54,293 nt of DNA, from NCBI GenBank assembly GCA_023459215.1, contig JAEWVF010000060.1, forward strand, positions 1 to 54,293. The letters run 5' to 3'. Positions 22,936-31,172 of the stretch are shown piece by piece. Position numbers and translations under genes: made by a program. Origin of the DNA: Chloroflexota bacterium (GTDB taxonomy: Bacteria; Chloroflexota; Anaerolineae; Anaerolineales; Villigracilaceae). The notes beneath the pieces were generated by a model, which saw nothing but the letters and a program-made list of their open reading frames with translations, did no database searches and had not been told where the DNA came from. The first letter of the stretch is position 1. Every line of letters begins with the position of its first letter.

Positions 22936-24483
22936 TTACAGATGTACAGTCAGCCCGCCGCCGGCCAGCAATCCGCGCATTGTTTTGATGTGCGGATACA
23001 TCACCTCGTCTTTTTCGATGAAGGGGATGTGCTCGCGGATGATTTCGTAGGCCGGCGCGGTGCCCTGGCCAAGTTTTGCCTGTTCCCCGAGCACTTTGCG
23101 ACGGAAATCGATGCCCTGGGCGGCGGAAAGCAGTTCCAGCGCCAGGATGGTTTCGACATTCCCGGCGATTTCGCGCGCCTGACGGGCGGCGGCCGGCCCC
23201 ATGCTGACGTGGTCCTCGATGTTGGCCGAAGTCGAGATCGTGTCCACGCTGGCCGGGTGGGCCAGGACTTTGTTCTCGGAGGCCAGCGCGGCGGCGGTGT
23301 ACTGCACCAGCATGAAACCGGAGTTGACCCCGCCTTCCTCGATCAGGAAGGCCGGCAGGACATTCTTGTTGCTGGCCGCATCCACCAGCCGGGCGATGCG
23401 CCGCTCGGATATATTTCCCAACTCGGACAGGGCAATCGCGAGATAATCCATGGCAATCGCCAGCGGCTCGCCGTGGAAGTTGCCGCCTGAAATCACTTCC
23501 GCGTTGTCATTCTCATCGAAGAAAATCAGCGGATTATCCGTAACCGAATTCAACTCGATGTTCATCACCCAGCGCGCGTAGGCTATCGCATCGCGTACCG
23601 CCCCATGCACTTGTGGGATGCAGCGCAGCGTGTAGGCATCCTGGACGTTGAGCGGATCGTCCGGGCGGGTGAAGGTCGAGCCTTCAATCAGTTGGCGCAT
23701 GAACGCTGCGCACTCCACCTGGCGCGGATGCGGGCGGGCGGAGTGGATGCGGGCATCGAAGGCGCGCGGGGTGCCGTGCATGGCTTCCAGGCTGAGCGCT
23801 CCGGCCAGGTCGGCGGCCCGCGCCAATTGTTCGGCCTGGTGCGTCACCAGCACGCCGATTGCGTTCATCAGGGTTGTGCCGTTGGTCAGCGCCAGGCCTT
23901 CCTTGGCAGTCAGGGTTACAGGCGCAAGTCCGGCCCGTTTCAGCGCTTCGGCACCGGGTAGACGTTCGCCGCGGTAAAAAGCCTCCCCTTCTCCGATCAG
24001 CGGCAAGGCCATGTGCGCCAGCGGAGCCAGGTCGCCGCTCGCGCCGAGCGATCCCTGCTCAGGGATGAGCGGGTGGATGCCGTGATTGAGCATCTCGACC
24101 AGGGTGCGCAGGGTTTCCTCGCGGATGCCGGAATGTCCCTTGGCCAGGGTGTTGGCCCGAATCAGCATCATCGCGCGGGTGGTGGGCTGGTCGAGCAAAT
24201 CCCCAACCCCGACCGCGTGACTGACCAGGATATTGCGCTGAAGCTGCTCGACCTGCTCTTTGGAAATAATCCGGTCTTTGAACGCGCCGAAACCGGTGGT
24301 AATGCCGTAAACGATTTGACCGCGGGCGACAAAATCCTGCACAGCCTGGGCAGCGCGCCGCACCCGTTTCCAGGCGTTTTCGCTGATGGATACCGAGATC
24401 TCAGGCTGGTGGGCAACGGCAATCACATCCTCGATGGTCAGGGATTCACCGTCCAGAATCAGTTGCTGATGAGTGATAGGCAT
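22936..24483 (-). CDS. hutH: Histidine ammonia-lyase
   Basis: 515 aa. HutH turns L-histidine into urocanate and ammonia with an MIO cofactor formed from Ala-Ser-Gly; the motif GSLGASGDLAPLAHM has ASG at 148-150. Other family segments: YGITTGFGAFKDR, LTNGTTLMNAIGVL, NPLIFFDENDNAEVISGGNF, and SADTISTSANIEDHVSMGP-like residues near 395-415. The start at 24483 fits the family and has AAGGA upstream; in-frame codons up to 24546 are probably not translated. No other hut genes are near. It is divergent from sdaA across 80 bp, so two amino acid ammonia-lyases share one regulatory gap. Confidence 0.95.
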   Translation of the reverse strand: MPITHQQLILDGESLTIEDVIAVAHQPEISVSISENAWKRVRRAAQAVQDFVARGQIVYGITTGFGAFKDRIISKEQVEQLQRNILVSHAVGVGDLLDQPTTRAMMLIRANTLAKGHSGIREETLRTLVEMLNHGIHPLIPEQGSLGASGDLAPLAHMALPLIGEGEAFYRGERLPGAEALKRAGLAPVTLTAKEGLALTNGTTLMNAIGVLVTHQAEQLARAADLAGALSLEAMHGTPRAFDARIHSARPHPRQVECAAFMRQLIEGSTFTRPDDPLNVQDAYTLRCIPQVHGAVRDAIAYARWVMNIELNSVTDNPLIFFDENDNAEVISGGNFHGEPLAIAMDYLAIALSELGNISERRIARLVDAASNKNVLPAFLIEEGGVNSGFMLVQYTAAALASENKVLAHPASVDTISTSANIEDHVSMGPAAARQAREIAGNVETILALELLSAAQGIDFRRKVLGEQAKLGQGTAPAYEIIREHIPFIEKDEVMYPHIKTMRGLLAGGGLTVHL

Positions 24484-24548
24484 ATTTTTCCTTTTGGGCT
24501 TGGGGGTGGCTTGTGGATGCAGGAATTGTACCCGTCCGGCCTGCAATC

Positions 24549-24557
24549 TGGTACACT
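24549..24557 (+). promoter_or_regulatory. Extended -10 of sdaA, 6 nt before the ATG
   Basis: TGG (24549-24551) plus TACACT (24552-24557), then TTTGGC and the ATG at 24564. No Shine-Dalgarno sequence is present in the short gap, so the mRNA is probably leaderless. Confidence 0.5.
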
Positions 24558-24563
24558 TTTGGC

Positions 24564-25772
24564 ATGAAATCGCTTAAAGAATTTTTTCGTATTGGGGTTG
24601 GGCCTTCCAGCAGCCATACCATGGGGCCGCGGCGCGCAGCCGAGATTTTCCTTGCCCGCCATCCGGCTGCGCACCGTTATCGCCTGACTTTGTTTGGCAG
24701 TCTGGCGGCGACCGGCCGCGGCCACCTGACTGACCTGGCCGTGCTGGCGGTTTTCCCCTCCGGCGCGCTGGATTTGGCCTGGCAGCCGAACGAGCAGCTT
24801 CCCGGTCACCCAAACGGGATGCGCTTCGAGGCTTTTTCTGCCGATGAAAACTGCCTGGATTGCTGGGATGTTTACAGCATCGGCGGCGGTGCGCTCAGCG
24901 ACGGTGGACAGTTGCCAAAGTCGCCGCAGGTTTATCCACTGACGACGATGAAAGCCATCTTATCGCGCTGCAAGAAGACTGGTCAATCGTTGTGGGAATA
25001 TGTCGAGGAGTGTGAAGGCGCCTCGATTTGGGAACACTTGGGAAAGGTTTGGGCAGTTATGCAGGCTGCGATTGAACGCGGCTTGCAGGCAGAGGGGGTA
25101 CTCCCTGGCGGATTGGGGTTGGCGCGCAAAGCCTGGTCGTTTTATCGCAAAGCCACTCTGTCGGGATCGCATTTTCAGCGGCATGGCATCTTGGCGGCGT
25201 ATGCCCTGGCGGTCTCGGAAGAGAACGCCTCCGGCGGCCAGATTGTCACTGCGCCCACCTGCGGATCATCGGGCGTCCTGCCGGCGGTTCTGCGCTTCCA
25301 GCAGGAAACCCTGAAATGCTCGGACGAGTCGATCTTGCGCGCGTTGGCAACGGCCGGTTTGATTGGAAATCTGGCCAAGCACAATGCTTCGATTTCCGGG
25401 GCGGCGGTTGGTTGTCAGGGCGAAGTTGGTGTGGCTTGCGCCATGTCCGCGGGAGCAGCCACCCAGTTGATGGGCGGGACAGTGCGTCAGGTTGAGTATG
25501 CCGCCGAAATGGGCCTGGAACACAACCTCGGCCTGACCTGCGACCCGGTTGGCGGGCTGGTGCAAATCCCGTGCATCGAACGCAACGCCTTCGCCGCCGG
25601 GCAGGCCTTGAACTGCGCCGATTACGTTTTGTTCACCGATGGCAGTCACCGCATCTCGTATGATGAAGTGGTGGCGGTCATGCGCGAAACCGGCCATGCG
25701 CTGCCTTCGTTGTACCGGGAAACCTCCACGGCCGGTCTGGCGACCATTTATCGCACCCCGAAGAAGGAATAG
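24564..25772 (+). CDS. sdaA: L-serine dehydratase (single-chain, iron-sulfur)
   Basis: 402 aa. It deaminates L-serine to pyruvate with a [4Fe-4S] cluster. The N-terminal beta domain has FFRIGVGPSSSHTMGPRRA; the alpha domain has TAPTCGSSGVLPAVL, ISGAAVGCQGEVGVACAMSA and GLTCDPVGGLVQIPCIERN, which supply the cluster cysteines. The layout is that of E. coli SdaA, slightly short. The upstream in-frame ATG at 24513 lies before the predicted promoter, so the start at 24564 is preferred. It is divergent from hutH and convergent with the Cys-rich gene, from which 6 bp separate it. Confidence 0.94.
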   Translation: MKSLKEFFRIGVGPSSSHTMGPRRAAEIFLARHPAAHRYRLTLFGSLAATGRGHLTDLAVLAVFPSGALDLAWQPNEQLPGHPNGMRFEAFSADENCLDCWDVYSIGGGALSDGGQLPKSPQVYPLTTMKAILSRCKKTGQSLWEYVEECEGASIWEHLGKVWAVMQAAIERGLQAEGVLPGGLGLARKAWSFYRKATLSGSHFQRHGILAAYALAVSEENASGGQIVTAPTCGSSGVLPAVLRFQQETLKCSDESILRALATAGLIGNLAKHNASISGAAVGCQGEVGVACAMSAGAATQLMGGTVRQVEYAAEMGLEHNLGLTCDPVGGLVQIPCIERNAFAAGQALNCADYVLFTDGSHRISYDEVVAVMRETGHALPSLYRETSTAGLATIYRTPKKE

Positions 25773-25778
25773 GCAAGG

Positions 25779-26474
25779 CTAGCGATAAGGCTCAAAGCGC
25801 GGCAGCCGGGACGGGTCGATCCGCGTCATTCGTTCGCTGCGTGGACTGACCAGCCGGAATCCGCCATTGCGGTGCAGCAGCGGAATTCGGCGGCGTTCAG
25901 TGGCGAAAACTGCGCGCATTTCTGCCGAACGAACCGCGTAGCTCTCAAATTCATCCTGGAAGAGGGCAAAAAGCTGGTCGAAGGTCTGGACGAACTGCTC
26001 TCGGTAGGCATCGCTGACCTGCCCAAGGTTGCTTAGCACCCAACAGGCATGTTCGAACTCCCAGGCATAGGCCAGCCCCAGGAAACGGTAATCCGAACTG
26101 ACATATGGAAAGAACGGGAACTGGCGGCAACTGATTAACCGGTGTTGGCGCTGACAGGCTTGCGGGCCGAGACAGGCCAGCGGAATCATGCTCTGCGGCA
26201 AAGCCTCCTCGAGTTGAGAGTGTGTTTCCTGGCATTCGTCTCCGCGCCAGGGATGCCACAAATCGGTGACAGGTTCGAGCGCCTGCCACTCGCTGGTATA
26301 ACCCGCCGGGACGGCTGCGCAAATATCGCAGCAGAAAGGCTTCCTGTTTGGGTTGTGCGGTGCGCACATCTGGCCGCAGTCCAGGGCGGTGACGGGCAGG
26401 TCGAACCCGGCATACAACTCGCGGATATCGGCAGGGGCAAGTTCGGCAGGGGAACGCAGGAGACGATATTTCAT
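25779..26474 (-). CDS. Cys-rich conserved protein of unknown function
   Basis: 231 aa. Cysteines cluster in the first half: TALDCGQMCAPHNP, KPFCCDICAAVP, RGDECQETHSQ, CLGPQACQRQHRLISCRQFPF, a set that could bind a metal or Fe-S cluster in the manner of YkgJ/FliB-like proteins. The second half is helical without motifs. No signal peptide or membrane segment. A TATAAT lies 6 nt before the ATG, so the mRNA is probably leaderless. I do not recognise a specific family. Confidence 0.72.
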   Translation of the reverse strand: MKYRLLRSPAELAPADIRELYAGFDLPVTALDCGQMCAPHNPNRKPFCCDICAAVPAGYTSEWQALEPVTDLWHPWRGDECQETHSQLEEALPQSMIPLACLGPQACQRQHRLISCRQFPFFPYVSSDYRFLGLAYAWEFEHACWVLSNLGQVSDAYREQFVQTFDQLFALFQDEFESYAVRSAEMRAVFATERRRIPLLHRNGGFRLVSPRSERMTRIDPSRLPRFEPYR

Positions 26475-26480
26475 GCTTGA

Positions 26481-26486
26481 ATTATA
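26481..26486 (-). promoter_or_regulatory. TATAAT 6 nt before the Cys-rich gene ATG
   Basis: On the minus strand TATAAT (26486-26481), then TCAAGC and the ATG at 26474. No ribosome binding site fits in the gap. Confidence 0.5.
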
Positions 26487-26517
26487 TCTTGTCTATATTT
26501 CAGTTTGGATTTGGCAA

Positions 26518-26552
26518 ACAAAAAGCCGGAGAATTTTCTTCGGCTTTTTTGT
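26518..26552 (-). terminator. Intrinsic terminator after the STAS-like gene
   Basis: ACAAAAAGCCGGA (26518-26530) pairs with TTCGGCTTTTTTGT (26539-26552). On the minus strand it lies 11 nt after the STAS-like gene stop and ends in a T-run. On the plus strand no gene needs it. Confidence 0.8.
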
Positions 26553-26563
26553 GCTCTCTAACT

Positions 26564-26935
26564 TTAGGATTCTTCCGTAACCAGCCAGTCTTTGGCTTGT
26601 TCGAGGGTTTCGAATCTTTTGGGCAGGTGCCCGGCAAACTGGCCGATTGAATCGAGAAGGATTCGCCGGGCGTGGTTGGATTCGATGACCAGCGCGCTTT
26701 TGCGGAAATAGGGCGCCGCCAAAGGCGCATTGCTCATCAGCGCAATCAGGGCGTTGTTGTTCAGGTGGGTGTTGCGTAAATCAGCCACCACCAGAACGGA
26801 ATTCTTGGGTTCGGCTGGCAATAGCGTCACCAGCGCTGCCAAATCCGCTTTGAGTTGGGTGTGGTCGTTTTTCAGGTTTGCAACATCGATATGCAGGATG
26901 CGTTTGCCCCTGTGTTCAATCCAGTTCAGTGCCAT
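26564..26935 (-). CDS. STAS/SpoIIAA-like small protein
   Basis: 123 aa, no membrane segment. The alternating pattern HRGKRILHIDVANLKNDH, NSVLVVADLRNTHLNN, YFRKSALVIESNHARRIL and LPKRFETLEQAKDWLV is that of a STAS-like or SpoIIAA-like fold, often found in single-gene form with unknown partner. The C-terminal FETLEQAKDWLV is common to that group. A TATAAT (26945-26950) ends 9 nt before the ATG, so the leader is 2-3 nt at most. A terminator follows. Confidence 0.75.
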   Translation of the reverse strand: MALNWIEHRGKRILHIDVANLKNDHTQLKADLAALVTLLPAEPKNSVLVVADLRNTHLNNNALIALMSNAPLAAPYFRKSALVIESNHARRILLDSIGQFAGHLPKRFETLEQAKDWLVTEES

Positions 26936-26944
26936 AGAGCGGCT

Positions 26945-26950
26945 ATTATA
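26945..26950 (-). promoter_or_regulatory. TATAAT 9 nt before the STAS-like gene ATG
   Basis: On the minus strand GGTATAAT ends at 26945, followed by AGCCGCTCT and the ATG at 26935. It lies downstream of the phosphoesterase stop (26986). Confidence 0.5.
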
Positions 26951-26985
26951 CCGAAAGATAAGCCAGGCTGCCAGTTTTTGGCCGC

Positions 26986-27693
26986 TTATTCTAGGTAGGC
27001 GACGCTGGTTTCGAACCTCCCATTTTCGAGCGAAATCAGCCGGTAGCCGATGGTTTCATTCTCGGTTTCAGGATGATCGGAATATTTTTTGAGTTGGTAC
27101 AGGGTCGAGGGGGTTACGTGTTGGGTAATCCTGTCGTGTTTGATGACCGCTTCCAGGTGATAATGGCCGCAAAACAGGTTGATCTCGCGCCGGCTCTCGC
27201 TCAGGATGCGCAAAACTTCGTCTCGGTTCTGAAGCGGATAGCGTGTATCCATCATCGTTCCGCCGCAGTCCAGCACCGGGTGATGAATGAAAACCAGGAT
27301 TTCGAGCTTTGTGCGCGCAAGTTGTTCTTCGAGCCAGGCCAGTTGGGCGGCATCGACCCAGTAATTGGCCGAGTCGAGGAAGAATATCCGAAACCCTTCC
27401 ATCTCTTCGACAAAATAGGGTTTGGGTTTGAGCAGGTTTCTTTGCAGGAAGGGTTCGACCACATCATGGTTGCCCATGATGACTCGGTACTGGAAACCGC
27501 GCCGTTCGACCTGCTCCAGGAACCACTCGGCTCCCTCGTGTGTTTCGGCGATATCGCCGGTCAGGGCAAGCTGGCGCACATTCTGTTTGTGGAGTTGGTC
27601 GAGCACGGCCAGCGCGTTGGCGCGGCCATCGATATGGCTTAATTCTGGGACACTGTTGTCAATGTGCAGGTCGGTGATTTGGGCAATGAGCAT
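26986..27693 (-). CDS. Metallophosphoesterase (CpdA/Icc-like)
   Basis: 235 aa. All calcineurin-type metal motifs are present: ITDLHID (D-x-H), LALTGDIAETH (GD), VIMGNHDVVEP (GNHD), VFIHHPVLDCGG, and LFCGHYHLEAVI (GHxH). The length and order match the CpdA group, which includes cyclic nucleotide phosphodiesterases and phospholipid or nucleotide phosphatases; the substrate is not clear. It starts 14 nt after the helicase stop and is probably co-transcribed with it. Confidence 0.92.
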   Translation of the reverse strand: MLIAQITDLHIDNSVPELSHIDGRANALAVLDQLHKQNVRQLALTGDIAETHEGAEWFLEQVERRGFQYRVIMGNHDVVEPFLQRNLLKPKPYFVEEMEGFRIFFLDSANYWVDAAQLAWLEEQLARTKLEILVFIHHPVLDCGGTMMDTRYPLQNRDEVLRILSESRREINLFCGHYHLEAVIKHDRITQHVTPSTLYQLKKYSDHPETENETIGYRLISLENGRFETSVAYLE

Positions 27694-27707
27694 TATTGAA
27701 ATCCTGA

Positions 27708-30032
27708 TTATGATTGATTTTCCAGCCAGCCGGCCAGGGCCTGGACCGGGATGCAGGGTTGGGCGTCGCCCTGGCGGCCTGAGTTCCAGGTCAGGATCAG
27801 GTCGCGTTTGGCGCGGGTAATGGCCACGTAGAGCAGGCGCAGGCGTTCACGGCTGTAATCGACGCGGGCCGCCAGGCTGGCGGCGCCCTCTTCGTACCAG
27901 TCGTATTGGCCGCTTGCGAAGGCGGCCCGCAGTTGGGCCAGGGCCTCGGCTTCCAGGTTCAGGCTGCCGCGCACGAACCACTTCTCGGAAATGTAGCGGT
28001 CGAAGGGTTGCAAAGAGGGGAAATCGTAGTTGTTGACCGACATCAGGTAAACCCGATCCCATTCGAGGCCTTTGGCTTTATGCATGGTGGTCACAACCAC
28101 TTTGCCGCGATGTTTTTCGGGGTCGAAGCCCGAGTCGTCTTCTGAAAAGCCGATGAAACGGCGTTCGTTCTTGGCGATGATGCCCAGTTCAGCGGTCAGT
28201 TCGGGCAAGCGCCATTCGGGATGGCTTTCGGCGCTCTGGCGCAGGACAAGCGCCAGTTTGTGCGCCAGAGCCAGGTCGGCGGGTTCCGTGAAAAGTTCCT
28301 GGGCCAGGGTCAACAACATCTGGTCGATGGGCAGCAGCGTGCTGGCCTGCCAACGGCGGACAACTTCGCGGAAAGCGAGCAGTTCGAGCAGGATGGCATC
28401 CGCGGCTTCGGGGCCATTGGCCGCCAGTTCAGACTCCCCGACGCCTGACAGCCACTCACTGGCATCTTCCACGGCTGGGAAGAGATACTCCTCGACCCGG
28501 CCCACCTTGCGCAGCAGTTCGGCGACTCTTTTGGTCATTGCGAGCAGGGCTTCGCCCGACGCGGCAATCTCCTCCTCGTCAGCAGATTGCTTCGCAGCAA
28601 GAACCGCTGCTCGCAATGACTCCTCGTCGCGCCAGTCGCGCCGCCAGACCTGGTAGGCCTTGGCCAGCTTGGACGGCGAGGATGGGTCGGAGAGATAACT
28701 GAGCAGGTTGGCGAGTGCGCCGGCGGCCATGCGGGTGGTGTTGGTGCTGTTAATCAACTCGATGTAGTCGATGTTGCGTTTTTTGAGCGCTTCGACCACC
28801 TCGACGCCGCGGGCATTGCGCGGGACGAGCACGGCCACCGTCCAATCGGGGTGTTCGGGTAGCCATTTCTCGATGGATTTGGCGACTGCCTCGATTTCCT
28901 CCTCGGGGGTGTGCTTTTTGTTGATGATTCGCACCGCGCCGGCGTCCGGTTCGGGATTCGGCTGCGGGTCGTCAGCGGCAGCGGGTTGGATGTAGGGTAC
29001 GCTCAACGCATTCCGGCAGGCAGGCTCGGGGTGCGAAGCTGTGACCCAGTCGATCAACTGGTTGGCCAGGTCGATGATGAAGGGCTGGGAGCGCCCGGAA
29101 ACGGGCAACTCCTCCTTTTTATCCGCTTCGTTGGCAATGAAATCTTTGAGCAACTGCGGGTTGGCAGTGGTGAAGGTTTCGAAAATAGCCTGGTTGGGAT
29201 CGCCGACGCGTACCCAGTTGACGGCAATCTTGCGCAGGATTTCTTCCTGGATGCGCGACGAATCCTGGGCCTCGTCTTCGAGCACAAACGGGAAGCGGTA
29301 TTGCAGGCGGGCCAGGTAGTCGGGATCGGATTCGAGGATGTGGGCCGAGATGCGAATCAGGTCATCAAAATCGACTGCGCCGCGATAGGCCAGGGCACGC
29401 TGGTAGTCGGCGTAGATTTCAGCGCCCATGCGGGCCAGCGGCAGGTCGGGCGATTCGGCCAGGCGGGTGCGGATGGTTTCGGGGGTCAGGCGGTTGTCCT
29501 TTGCCGAGCGGATGAAAGCCAGCGCCAGGCTGTGGACGAGTTCGGGCAGTTGACTGCGCCGCACCCAGTCGCGCTTGGAATCGTCGAGCGAGGCATCGAA
29601 ATATTCTTCGAGATCGTAGGGATGGGCCGAGAGCCAGGCGTTGGCGGCTTCCTTGCGGATGAACTCGGCCTCGCGCTCGTCGATGATCTGGAAGCGCTCC
29701 TCCAGCCCGGCCAGGGCCGGTTTCTCGCGGACGATGTCGTGCGCCAGCCCGTGCAGGGTGCGCACGCGATAACCCAGATGCGGAATCAGGCCGCGCTGTT
29801 CGACCAATCCGCCGATGCGGTTGGCAAAATTGTCCACCGCCGAGTTGACCAGGGTCACAATCAGCACTTCCTGGTCGACGGCCAGCGCGCCGCTGGTGAT
29901 AATCTGGGCAGCCAGGGCCGAGAGTGTAAACGTTTTGCCCGCGCCGGGCACGGCGGAGATGCCCATCTTGCCGCCGCGATAGCGCAGGATGGAGGTTTGG
30001 GAGGGGCGGAGGGTGAGGGTCGTGGGTGTCAT
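27708..30032 (-). CDS. UvrD/Rep-like superfamily I DNA helicase
   Basis: 774 aa from the ATG at 30032. Helicase motifs in order: TLRPSQTSILRYRGG (Q), ISAVPGAGKTFTL (I), VDFDDL, LEDEAQDSS (II), RVGDPNQAIFETF (III), VVTTMHKAKGLEWDRVYL (V), LLYVAITRAKRDLIL (VI). It is a 3'-5' DNA helicase of the UvrD/PcrA class, without a nuclease domain. Residues about 472-500 are encoded by an 87-bp palindromic repeat inserted in frame. An in-frame ATG at 30071 exists, but a palindrome lies between, so 30032 is likelier. A perfect palindrome (30043-30064) sits in the leader. Confidence 0.9.
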   Translation of the reverse strand: MTPTTLTLRPSQTSILRYRGGKMGISAVPGAGKTFTLSALAAQIITSGALAVDQEVLIVTLVNSAVDNFANRIGGLVEQRGLIPHLGYRVRTLHGLAHDIVREKPALAGLEERFQIIDEREAEFIRKEAANAWLSAHPYDLEEYFDASLDDSKRDWVRRSQLPELVHSLALAFIRSAKDNRLTPETIRTRLAESPDLPLARMGAEIYADYQRALAYRGAVDFDDLIRISAHILESDPDYLARLQYRFPFVLEDEAQDSSRIQEEILRKIAVNWVRVGDPNQAIFETFTTANPQLLKDFIANEADKKEELPVSGRSQPFIIDLANQLIDWVTASHPEPACRNALSVPYIQPAAADDPQPNPEPDAGAVRIINKKHTPEEEIEAVAKSIEKWLPEHPDWTVAVLVPRNARGVEVVEALKKRNIDYIELINSTNTTRMAAGALANLLSYLSDPSSPSKLAKAYQVWRRDWRDEESLRAAVLAAKQSADEEEIAASGEALLAMTKRVAELLRKVGRVEEYLFPAVEDASEWLSGVGESELAANGPEAADAILLELLAFREVVRRWQASTLLPIDQMLLTLAQELFTEPADLALAHKLALVLRQSAESHPEWRLPELTAELGIIAKNERRFIGFSEDDSGFDPEKHRGKVVVTTMHKAKGLEWDRVYLMSVNNYDFPSLQPFDRYISEKWFVRGSLNLEAEALAQLRAAFASGQYDWYEEGAASLAARVDYSRERLRLLYVAITRAKRDLILTWNSGRQGDAQPCIPVQALAGWLENQS
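28534..28620. repeat. Palindromic repeat (GTCATTGCGAGCAG type) inside the helicase gene
   Basis: GTCATTGCGAGCAG (28534-28547) is an exact reverse complement of CTGCTCGCAATGAC (28607-28620), with an inner pair GCAATCT / AGATTGC. This is a typical intergenic repeat family (GTCATTGCGAGGAGCG...), yet here it lies in a coding region. It is 87 bp, exactly 29 codons, and stays open in the helicase frame, coding for a helical, acidic stretch (AAKQSADEEEIAASGEALL). Confidence 0.85.
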
Positions 30033-30042
30033 GCTGTGCTCC

Positions 30043-30312
30043 GCCCGGACATGAATGTCCGGGCTATTCATGCGAAGCCTGCCGAGGCGGACTGGCCGGG
30101 TTTACCCGGCTTTGTTGGGGTAGCCGGGGGATTTTATTCCCCGGCGAAGGCGGCGAGGAATAAATCGCCTGTGAGACGAGACAAATCTGCGGGTTGGTTA
30201 ATTCGCGTCTGTGAATTTTCCGGTTTCGATTGACTCCGCCCGGATGTTAACCCTTCGACAAACTCAGGGCAGGCAGTCCGGGCTATTCATACCAAGCCAG
30301 TTGAAACTGGCT
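30043..30312. repeat. Cluster of REP-like hairpins beside the RAYT gene
   Basis: At least five hairpins: GCCCGGACAT/ATGTCCGGGC (30043-30064, perfect), GCCGGG TTTA CCCGGC (30095-30110), GCCGGGG/CCCCGGC (30123-30145), GCCCGGA/TCCGGGC (30238-30283), and AGCCAGTT/AACTGGCT (30295-30312). Three of them end in GGCTATTC on the plus strand, i.e. begin with GAATAGCC on the minus strand, and the 30123 hairpin begins with GTAGCC on the plus strand. A short conserved foot followed by a hairpin is the REP layout recognised by RAYT enzymes. No gene lies in this stretch. Confidence 0.7.
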
Positions 30313-30718
30313 ATTCGCTATCAATCTCCATCGCAGGCACAATTGTCCCATCTGCATGATGCTTTTTCTGATTGTGAATATAGCGTACCACAGCAGGTAG
30401 GTTTTTCTCGCCAAAGGTCAAAACGCCGTATTCATCCTGCCAGTAAAAAGTCAAATCTGGTTTGATCACATGGTTGATAAAATGCGAGGCGTTGCCTTTG
30501 ACCTCGCCAATAAACAAAGCGGGGGCGAGCTTGGGCGGAATGGAAGCAGCCAGGTGAACGTGATCTTGTGTTCCGCCGATGGCATGGATAAACCCATTCA
30601 GTTTTTGCACTTTGGCGGCAATTGCGCGATACAGCGCAGGCTCAAAAGCCGGCTCGATCAGTGGCAGGCGCTCCTTGGTTGCCCAGATAAAATGATAATA
30701 CAGTTTGGCGTATGGCAT
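30311..30718 (-). CDS. REP-associated tyrosine transposase (RAYT), IS200-like Y1 fold
   Basis: 135 aa. The Y1_Tnp pattern is complete: MPYAKLYYHFIWATKERLPL at the start, the HUH motif in GTQDHVHLAASIPPKL, and the catalytic Tyr in VVRYIHNQKKHH. RAYTs are single-copy relatives of IS200/IS605 TnpA that mobilise REP hairpins. No TnpB and no IS ends are seen, which supports a domesticated RAYT. In-frame codons run up to 30850, but they overlap the SRPBCC gene; the ATG at 30718 fits the family. Its stop codon overlaps the last REP-like hairpin. Confidence 0.88.
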   Translation of the reverse strand: MPYAKLYYHFIWATKERLPLIEPAFEPALYRAIAAKVQKLNGFIHAIGGTQDHVHLAASIPPKLAPALFIGEVKGNASHFINHVIKPDLTFYWQDEYGVLTFGEKNLPAVVRYIHNQKKHHADGTIVPAMEIDSE

Positions 30719-30722
30719 GGCG

Positions 30723-31160
30723 TTAAAGGGCCAGGGCCTTTTGAATGCGCCCCGCCATTTCCAGGTGCGCGGTTCGCGCCTGGACAAAGGCGTATGCGAA
30801 TAACAAATCCGGGGCTTGCATCGTGATTTTGACCCGAATATGCAGCTCATCGCCCTGCCGGGTCAGGGTTGTCTGGTTTGTCACGGTTGTATTGGGCGAC
30901 TGGAAGGCCTCGGTCAGGATTTCGCTTTCGCTCACGCGCAGGATATCGGCCCGGTAGCGGATTTTGAAGGCGAACGGCCCCCACTTGAGCTGGTCGGTGA
31001 TGAAGTAGCGGCGCAATATCCCTTGCGGAGCCTCGACCTGTTCCACTTTTACAATCAGCGGGTGCAGCTCGCTGTGCTGGCTGAATTCTGATAACAAGCG
31101 AACCGCTTTTTGCGCTTCGCAGCGGGCGGTAATCTCGTAGGTGAAGGAATCTTGTTTCAT
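30723..31160 (-). CDS. SRPBCC (START/Bet v1-like) domain protein
   Basis: 145 aa, soluble. The pattern FTYEITARCEAQKAVRLLSE followed by HSELHPLIVKVEQVE, the central FAFKIRYRADILRVSESEIL and a long C-terminal helix (FAYAFVQARTAHLEMAGRIQ) is the SRPBCC helix-grip fold, which binds hydrophobic ligands. Specific ligand unknown. It starts 13 nt after the lipoprotein gene stop and ends 4 nt before the RAYT start. Confidence 0.8.
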   Translation of the reverse strand: MKQDSFTYEITARCEAQKAVRLLSEFSQHSELHPLIVKVEQVEAPQGILRRYFITDQLKWGPFAFKIRYRADILRVSESEILTEAFQSPNTTVTNQTTLTRQGDELHIRVKITMQAPDLLFAYAFVQARTAHLEMAGRIQKALAL

Positions 31161-31172
31161 CGTCGGTTGGGC

